A stretch of DNA of 64,000 nt from positions 6,758,001 to 6,822,000 of the forward strand of contig CM072884.1 of NCBI GenBank assembly GCA_037013685.1, in the 5' to 3' direction. Each line of letters starts with the position of its first letter. The stretch's first letter is position 1. This stretch comes from Acridotheres tristis (Eukaryota; Chordata; Aves; Passeriformes; Sturnidae). Below, piece after piece: positions 60,124 to 64,000 of the stretch. The notes under the pieces are model-generated. The model was not told the origin of the DNA and searched no databases. It saw only the letters and a program-made list of their open reading frames with translations. A program made the translations under genes and the position numbers.

Positions 60124-60854
60124 AGGAAGCAGACGAAAATAAATTGGATAAGAAATACCATTCACTGAATATCACTCATTCTCTGCATAAACACGATAAA
60201 GTTTTGTAGATGTCAGAACATGAGATCACATTGCCAAAGTGTGCCATGGTGAAGAGGTTAAGAATCAGATCACATGAGCAATTTATGTGTGGAGGTTTTG
60301 TCATGTTTTAATCCTTGAATTTGTTGCCCTAATGATATTTTTAGCACAGCATTTAGTTTGTAGTTTGATCGAATAATTGGCAAATACTTCTGAACACAAT
60401 TTCAAAATTTAATTACTCATTAGATTTATGCATAAGTATTTCTTTTAATTTTTTTAATGAGCATTTGAACAATCTTTTTAATTTGAAGGAATACTGGTGC
60501 TCATACAGATCTTCATTTTCTTGGGCAAACAAGTGTATTTATCAGCCAAAAAAGAATGCTTGTTGTTTGCTATTCAATTAATTAATATTTGCTAAACATT
60601 TGACTCATTTTTTCTTATTAACAATATTATGTTGCCCTAGCATACAAAAATAGCTGCTGTGGTAAGACTCTTACGTTTATAAACTTTAAATGATAAATTA
60701 CTTTGGCTCACACTCCGTCTAGATATTGCAATTTCTAATCCCCTTAAAACTGACTTAGTATAATTTTGTCATCCCTCTTTTACAGACTGCAGTGTGAGAG
60801 TTACACGGACAAAGCAGAGGAAAGGAGGTGAGAAAAGAGCAGAGCCAACCACTG
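60124..60854. other. AT-rich noncoding DNA
   Basis: No gene, repeat family or RNA recognised. Confidence 0.5.
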
Positions 60855-61127
60855 AAACTTTACAACCACCTGAAAAGGAGATTGTAGCCAGGTGAGGGAG
60901 ATTCTCCTTGGCAGACAGCAACAGGACAAGAGGACATAACCTCAAATTGTGCAGGTGCTGGTTCAAGTTGGACATCAGGAGGAATTGCTTCACTGAAATG
61001 GCTGCTCAACCTTGGAATGGGCAGGGAGTGTTTAAGGAAAGATTGGACATGGCAACAAGGTGGTGATCACTCGAAGTTTGAGTCGATAATCTGAGAGGTT
61101 TTTTCAAACCTGACTGATTCTCTGAGT
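60855..61127 (+). mobile_element. CR1 LINE 3' end, sense
   Basis: CR1 landmarks appear in order: 'actttacaaccacctgaaaa', 'gattgtagccaggtgagg', 'agcaacaggacaagaggaca', 'ttggacatcaggaggaatt', 'gcttcactg', a shortened middle, 'aaggtggtgatcactcg', 'gataatctgagaggtttttt' and a degenerate 'gactgattctctga' end. It is 5'-truncated, on the plus strand and has internal deletions. It extends further toward the 5' side than the copy at 50.4 kb. No protein remains. Confidence 0.93.
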
Positions 61128-62828
61128 GTGTGTAAGGTATGTGCCACAATGATTTACCAACCTGGTGCAAAAGCAGCTTTAAGCAGCCTCAAGCCAGGCA
61201 AACTGAGGTTAAGTTCCCACAGTTTGTCGTGCCTGCAGCACTGTGGATCTGGCAGAGAACACGTTGGATAATTTCCTCCATTGAGTTTTTACTGACTGGT
61301 GCATGCATGCACACACATGCACTACTGCTCTGGACTGAGTGTTGATCTAAAACTCTGGTTTGTGGAAACAAATGTTTTCATTAACATCGTACTAAAAAGA
61401 AACAACAGAAATTTTTCCTGACTTGCAGATAAGGGCATCATATGTGGTAAACAGCTGGAGTAGAATGAACCAAGTATTACTCACACTTAAAAGGGTTATT
61501 TGTAATTTTCTGCCCAAGGTAGAATTGATTCCAGTTGGAAAGTAGGAGTCATTAAATTTTTTTTTTTCTTCATAAGAATGCAGGATATAAGCCAAGGATG
61601 TCTTGGGCTGTCAGTCCCAGATCTATCATGTCACATTTTAATCATGTTTGCCAAAACTTAAGAATGATCTTTTATTTCCTTTGCTTTTTACTGTTTTCTA
61701 ATAGAAAGGAGTTTTAGACTCTTGCTTCCCTGATGGTGTGAAGCCTTTTTTCAATATCCAGCCTGGATTTATTCTCGGCCAGTTCACATGCATTTGTTTC
61801 AATGTCAGTGTTGCTAATAACACAGCCAGGGTGAAATAGCTAATTTTCTTCCTTTATATTTAAGGATAGCAGCTGCATGTCTTCTGGCTCTTTATTTTCA
61901 GGTAAATACTTCAAGCCCTATTGTTCTCCTTTTGTAAAATAAGTTTTTCACTTTTCAGTGGTGCAAGGCTAGAAAGGACTGACTTCATAACTTGAGGCAA
62001 AACCAGTATGCCAATAATGTACATTCTTGCTTGCAGAAAGTGCTGTAGCTATTACATCAGGTTGGAGATTGCCACGAGGTGAATGCATTTGGGGTCAGAG
62101 GGAATATGACTACTTAAGTCTCTGAAACACATCATCTTCATCTCTGAATCTGGGGAAGATTGCTGTGAGCAGCTTCTATAGAGCAGAGCTGATAGTCATC
62201 TCACTGAGTCAATACAAGTTCACCAGTTTAGAGATGTTGGAGATCAATCTGATACATTCATTTTTCTAAGTTTATCTGTGTTTACCCTTGCACCTCTTCT
62301 GTGCCAATGTCCCAAGTGACAGGAATCATTGTAATGGAAAATAGAAGAAAGGCTAAGGGCAAAATATATGTTGAACTGTTTTTAGTAGATTTAGGTATAC
62401 TGTATTGTTGAATACAGCCACAGTATAGTTTAAACCCAAAATATGACATCTTCATTTTTTTTGAAAAAAAAACCCAACACCATAAGAAAATTCTTAAGTC
62501 AGTCTCCATATTTTATTTTTAGGGAATAAATACAATAGTCTTCTAATATGCAAGGTTGTTATGCATTATGACTATAACTTCACACCGAACCTATATTAGT
62601 TTTAGGTGAGCTGCTTTTTATCAGTTTCCAAGATAAAGTGGGTTTAGGTGATTTTTTCTTTCCCCTTTTCGGATTTTCTAAATTACAGTAATCTAATTCT
62701 TGCTAATGGATCTCTAACTTGAGGATTTTTTTCTGTAGCACACAGCAGCTCCAGGACTCCTGAAGGTTACAACAATGTAAAATATAAATATTTGCTTAAA
62801 CCAAGTTTTCAAAGTGGTTTTTGTCTAA

Positions 62829-62888
<60 letters not shown>

Positions 62889-64000
62889 TCTTGTACTATG
62901 ATTACGGAAATACAAAGATGAATTTCTGAGTTTTTTCTCATCCCTACTGGGACTTTTGCTTGTCCAAGGAATTTCTGCACAGGAAAAGGTCACATAAGAG
63001 GGCAATCCAAATTGTGGATCCTTTGTCTTGCACACAAGTTTATAAACTCAAATTTGGAGACTACATTTTAAATTATAGCCTTTTAAGTTTCTTTACATTT
63101 CTTGGGAAGATTAATGTTTGAGATCGTAATGCATAATATTTGAATTATTCATTTTAATTAAAATTGATCATGAGAACTAATTAAAAGACATGCAACTGGT
63201 TACTGGCAGCATAGTTGGACTACTTTTCAAAAATACCATTTGGTGTTCAACATTAGGCTCATGTTTATTTTAGAAATTATATTCTATAAATAATAAGAGG
63301 ATATAATTAATTCTGCATAAGAATTTGGTAATCTAGTCTTTCATAAAAAATATTGAGTAGTTCTTTCTGGATTTGGAAAATCATGGGTTTGTTCTCTTTT
63401 CATATAAAGCTTTATGCAGCACTCAAAAATGTCAACTGTCAAGAGGTTTAAAATGACCTCTTATTCATTTCTTTTTCTCTATATTTTAAAGTGGGATTCA
63501 GCTGCCTTCCCATTTCCCTTGCTGATATATTGTGGGAGGATACATAGAATCATAATAAATAAATCATCTTTTAGCAAAATAAACATAGAGAGTGATCCTC
63601 TGGATCATCAAATTCAGGAAATAAATTCTTGCTATTATAGACGAACTGATTACAAAAATCAAATTTTACCTCAGCAATAAGTGGGTTGTTGACTCCATTG
63701 TTATTGCTCAGGAAATTCTCGCCATTCTTATAATTAGAAGCTCTCAGATTTCCAGTCTAAATGTATTAACTGCCAGTTCATGCTCATTTTCTTTGAAAAG
63801 CTCTTTATTTGACCTCAGATTGTGACTTGATGGCTAATTTTGAGAGCTATGATGGGAATCCATTATCACCTACTCAGAGAGATGTTCTTAATGCATTGCC
63901 TAATTTCCATTACATGAAATATAGTTTCACCATTTCTATTCTATGTCTCGCTGAGGTTGTTGAAAGGAATAGAACCAAAAGAAATATTTAAAGAAAGAGT
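61128..64000. other. AT-rich noncoding DNA
   Basis: No gene recognised. The main feature is the long poly(T)-(GT)n tract at 62831-62889. A 'catagaatcataat' stretch near 63544 faintly recalls a CR1 3' end but has no CR1 sequence beside it. Confidence 0.5.
62831..62889. repeat. poly(T) run of 45 joined to (GT)n
   Basis: T from 62831 to 62875, then GT units to 62889. On the minus strand this is (AC)n followed by poly(A). Homopolymers this long are prone to sequencing and assembly length errors. Confidence 0.92.

Noticed and set aside
63541..63560. catagaatcataat stretch as a CR1 3' end
   Set aside because: No further CR1 sequence follows on either side; the match is a few bases only.
1..64000. 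tRNA, rRNA, snRNA, microRNA, CRISPR, telomere-repeat or bacterial-type operon features
   Set aside because: I looked for these and saw no recognisable sequence; microRNA hairpins cannot be excluded without a folding and conservation scan.

Overview
This window looks like nuclear DNA of a bird. It is AT-rich and gene-poor, and its only recognisable dispersed repeats are short, diverged CR1 LINE pieces, which are typical of avian genomes. There are no bacterial-type operons, no rRNA or tRNA genes, no CRISPR array, and no long open reading frame resembling a known protein. The many short ATG-started reading frames are what AT-rich noncoding DNA yields by chance. Species cannot be told from the sequence.

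Layout. 1-9.3 kb: AT-rich noncoding DNA with one GC-richer island at 1.29-1.79 kb. 9.36-14.2 kb: an old minus-strand CR1 piece, a poly(T) run joined to a GC-rich block (13.15-13.43 kb), and a plus-strand CR1 3' end. 14-32 kb: noncoding DNA with three exon-like segments on the plus strand (18.55, 20.75 and 27.54 kb), a 27-bp tandem duplication, a perfect hairpin and short GC-richer segments. 32.5-32.8 kb: a possible plus-strand last coding exon with a downstream AATAAA. 35.3-35.7 kb: a possible minus-strand solo LTR. 39.19-39.81 kb: the best gene evidence, a minus-strand last exon with a splice acceptor, 63 codons, a stop, about 0.4 kb of 3' UTR and two AATAAA signals. 40-64 kb: presumably intronic or upstream DNA of that gene, with three CR1 pieces, AT microsatellites, long poly(A)/poly(T) runs and two weak minus-strand exon candidates.

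If both terminal exons are real, two genes end tail-to-tail with about 6.4 kb between their 3' ends. I cannot name either gene. Everything exon-like here rests on splice signals, open frame and composition only. RNA-seq or cross-species alignment would decide. I found no convincing new biological system; the most useful leads are the terminal exon at 39.6 kb and the orphan poly(A) insertion at 60.1 kb.
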